From: Bremia lactucae
Lineage: Eukaryota; Oomycota; Peronosporomycetes; Peronosporales; Peronosporaceae
Assembly (NCBI RefSeq): GCF_004359215.1
Contig: NC_090615.1
Coordinates: forward strand, 7,885,389-7,905,070
Direction of reading: 5' to 3'
Length of the DNA: 19,682 nucleotides
This document shows positions 18,367 to 19,682 of this stretch, piece by piece. The notes beneath the pieces were generated by a model. The model saw nothing but the letters and a program-made list of their open reading frames with translations. It did no database searches and had not been told where the DNA came from. Position 1 is the first letter of the stretch. Every line of letters begins with the position of its first letter. The position numbers were made by a program, and so were the translations under genes.

Positions 18367-18510
18367 CGATTTACTTTTACAAACGGAATAATTTGTTAGT
18401 AATTCAGCCGAACATAAACCTCTCCATAACTTAATCGTGTGACTTAAACAATTTCGGTGCATGTCACTATTCTCGAATTTAATTAAATGCCTCGACATTT
18501 AGATCAGAAG
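18367..18510 (-). promoter_or_regulatory. ELP2 leader, or N-terminal extension
   Basis: The frame stays open from an upstream ATG at 18498, adding 44 residues (MSRHLIKFENSDMHRNC...) that resemble nothing in ELP2 proteins I know. The sequence is AT-rich. I read it as 5' UTR or promoter remnant. A family B LTR ends only 12 bases beyond the upstream ATG, so any host promoter farther out has been displaced. Confidence 0.45.
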
Positions 18511-18848
18511 TGTAGGCGGGCACGTCGTAATGCGGCCACGCTCTACTTAGGCACACACCCTAGCACAGCGAGGAAGCGGTTAAACCTGCTTCTCTTGCGT
18601 GCAGTGAGGTAGTTGTGGTGGGCGCGTTAGCGACCTCACCCAACACACTAAGAACTCCGGTTAAGTGTCGTCACGGGAGCGTTAATCCGTCTCCTCGTGC
18701 GCACTTACCAAGTAGGAAGTAGTTTTCAGACTGATTTATAATTAACAGAATTAAATACAAATACCTATTTTTACCAATTAAAATGTTATCTCTATAGATA
18801 ACATTTAATATGTATTGCGAGCGTACTCGCGTAACGGATGACGCTAGC
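18511..18848 (-). repeat. LTR family B, same strand as ELP2, 5' end truncated
   Basis: This is the reverse complement of the LTR at 5734-6092, from TGTAGGCGGGCACGTCGTAA on the + strand to GCGTAACGGATGACGCTAGC, where the family A LTR takes over. About five terminal bases of the LTR 5' end are missing. A TATA-like ATTATAAATC lies at about 18733-18742 and a palindrome ATGTTATCTCTATAGATAACAT at 18784-18805. No primer-binding site follows its 3' end (CTTCTGATCTAA comes next), so it is probably a solo LTR. It points into ELP2. Confidence 0.8.
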
Positions 18849-19312
18849 TGTGACGGGGTGTATCGTAACATGAAGGCTGGTAATTAATATATTATGTAAA
18901 GGTTGGTAATTAATATATTATCTAAAAGGTAGATAATATTTGGAGGATATTTCTTTACATAGTTATATCCTGAATTCTTATCCATAAATAGGTATAGGCC
19001 ATTATGTCTATTTATTCCGCAGACTAATCAGCTGTAGAAGTAATCAAAGAGAGTTACAAGATAAGATAGATAAGAATTCATTTACATGTTTAGTATTAGT
19101 TTATAGTTAAGTCAGCATTTACAAAGATAGATTAAGAGACACTTAACTATATTAATACAGTTTTCATTTTACCCTCTTAAGTTAACTTGTCTTAAGAGAA
19201 GTCTTCCTCTATACGTACAGTGTACGTCACCTAACGAAAGGCACCACTCACAACTGAAGCAGTGTGAAGTGGACTTGTACTGAAACAGTACAAGTCGCAG
19301 TGCCCCGTTACA
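18849..19312 (+). repeat. LTR family A, 5' LTR of element 3
   Basis: It opens TGTGACGGGGTGTATCG and closes CCCCGTTACA. It is 464 bases, longer than the other two copies. Part of the extra length is a tandem duplication near its start: GGTAATTAATATATTAT occurs at about 18879 and again at about 18905. The hairpin series is present at about 19212-19227, 19246-19268 and 19273-19295. It is followed by a primer-binding site and a gag frame, so it is a 5' LTR. Confidence 0.88.
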
Positions 19313-19313
19313 C

Positions 19314-19326
19314 CTGGTAGCACTTT
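19314..19326 (+). other. Primer-binding site of element 3
   Basis: CTGGTAGCACTTT starts two bases after the LTR end and shares TGGTAGCACTT with the site at 6094 of element 2. Confidence 0.6.
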
Positions 19327-19362
19327 GTAGTCCGTCCAAGGACCACATTTCCCACATTTAAC

Positions 19363-19682
19363 ATGGACATGTTAGATGGTAGTGGGAATACGCATCACGT
19401 TTCCCCTGAAAGCTACTCCTTTCTAAGTGATATAGAAAGGAGTGCGGTTGAACGAATGAGTTCATCCGTAGGAAACGATGCAATCCTGGCATTACTGTCC
19501 AACTTAGACAGAGATGCCCTCCATTCAACCGTCGCCAAGTTCATACAACATGAACTTGACGAGATGAAGGAAAAAGTAGCCTTGCTGAATCAGCAAGGCT
19601 CTCAACAGGCGGAACTGTTGAGATTACAACAGGTACAGACCCCTGTACCTGGGATGACGCAAACGCGTCGTCCCGAAACTCT
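19363..19682 (+). CDS. Gag N-terminus of element 3, partial
   Basis: An ATG at 19363, 50 bases after the LTR, opens a frame that stays uninterrupted to the last base of the window (106 codons). It starts MDMLDGSGNTHHVSPES, has acidic and Ser-rich stretches, and from about residue 55 is probably coiled coil (KFIQHELDEMKEKVALLNQQ, then AELLRLQQVQ) before a Pro/Thr linker. The gag capsid core is not reached. Its position directly after LTR and primer-binding site makes gag the natural call. The lack of any stop contrasts with elements 1 and 2 and suggests a younger copy. Confidence 0.65.
   Translation, partial: MDMLDGSGNTHHVSPESYSFLSDIERSAVERMSSSVGNDAILALLSNLDRDALHSTVAKFIQHELDEMKEKVALLNQQGSQQAELLRLQQVQTPVPGMTQTRRPET

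Larger units (their letters stand above)
18849..19682 (+). mobile_element. LTR retrotransposon 3 (family A), 5' end
   Basis: It contains the 5' LTR, primer-binding site and open gag start, cut by the window edge. Its LTR family is the same as that of element 1, so it is probably a younger relative of the Ty3/gypsy element whose 3' part starts this window. It abuts, and appears to have inserted into, the 5' end of the family B LTR at 18511-18848. Confidence 0.7.

Noticed and set aside
1..19682. CRISPR array, rRNA or bacterial operon
   Set aside because: No regularly spaced short repeats, no rRNA-like segments and no prokaryotic gene spacing are seen.

Overview
This is a repeat-dominated stretch of a eukaryotic genome, most likely an oomycete (Peronosporales: downy mildew or Phytophthora-like). 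That is an inference from several things: degenerate Ty3/gypsy elements whose gag and pol reading frames resemble oomycete elements, a pogo/Tigger transposase with a 59-base GT-AG intron, and one intronless conserved gene. There is no prokaryotic gene organisation, no CRISPR array and no rRNA.

Layout. (1) 1-4432: the 3' part of a decayed gypsy element on the + strand: end of reverse transcriptase, RNase H, integrase, then a block that codes on the opposite strand (2220-3961), a purine tract and the 3' LTR (family A, 4005-4432). (2) 4433-5733: AT-rich DNA with a 94-base tandem duplication and no recognised gene. (3) 5734-11890: a second, different gypsy element (LTR family B, primer-binding site, gag, protease, RT, RNase H, integrase, post-integrase linker). 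It is riddled with stops and frameshifts, is interrupted by 411 N flanked by near-identical 0.3-kb copies, and carries an internal inversion of about 585 bases. (4) 11889-12540: unidentified protein-like sequence on the - strand. (5) 12626-14148: a broken pogo/Tigger DDE transposase gene (-), with all three catalytic Asp codons still visible. (6) 14400-15011: a tRNA-like (possibly SINE) sequence abutting a solo LTR of family A (-). (7) 15934-18498 (-): the only intact host gene, Elongator subunit 2 (ELP2), a WD40 protein. (8) 18511-18848: an LTR of family B (-) ending 12 bases before the first in-frame ATG of ELP2, directly abutted by (9) 18849-19682: a family A LTR (+) with primer-binding site and an uninterrupted gag start that runs off the window.

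How it fits together. ELP2 is a single host gene surrounded by nested retroelement debris. The two LTR families recur in both orientations. The best-preserved element is the one at the right edge, while those at the left are old. The most interesting signals are the antisense coding block inside element 1, the in-place inversion in element 2, compensatory changes in tandem hairpins of the family A LTR, and the LTR sitting on the ELP2 promoter.
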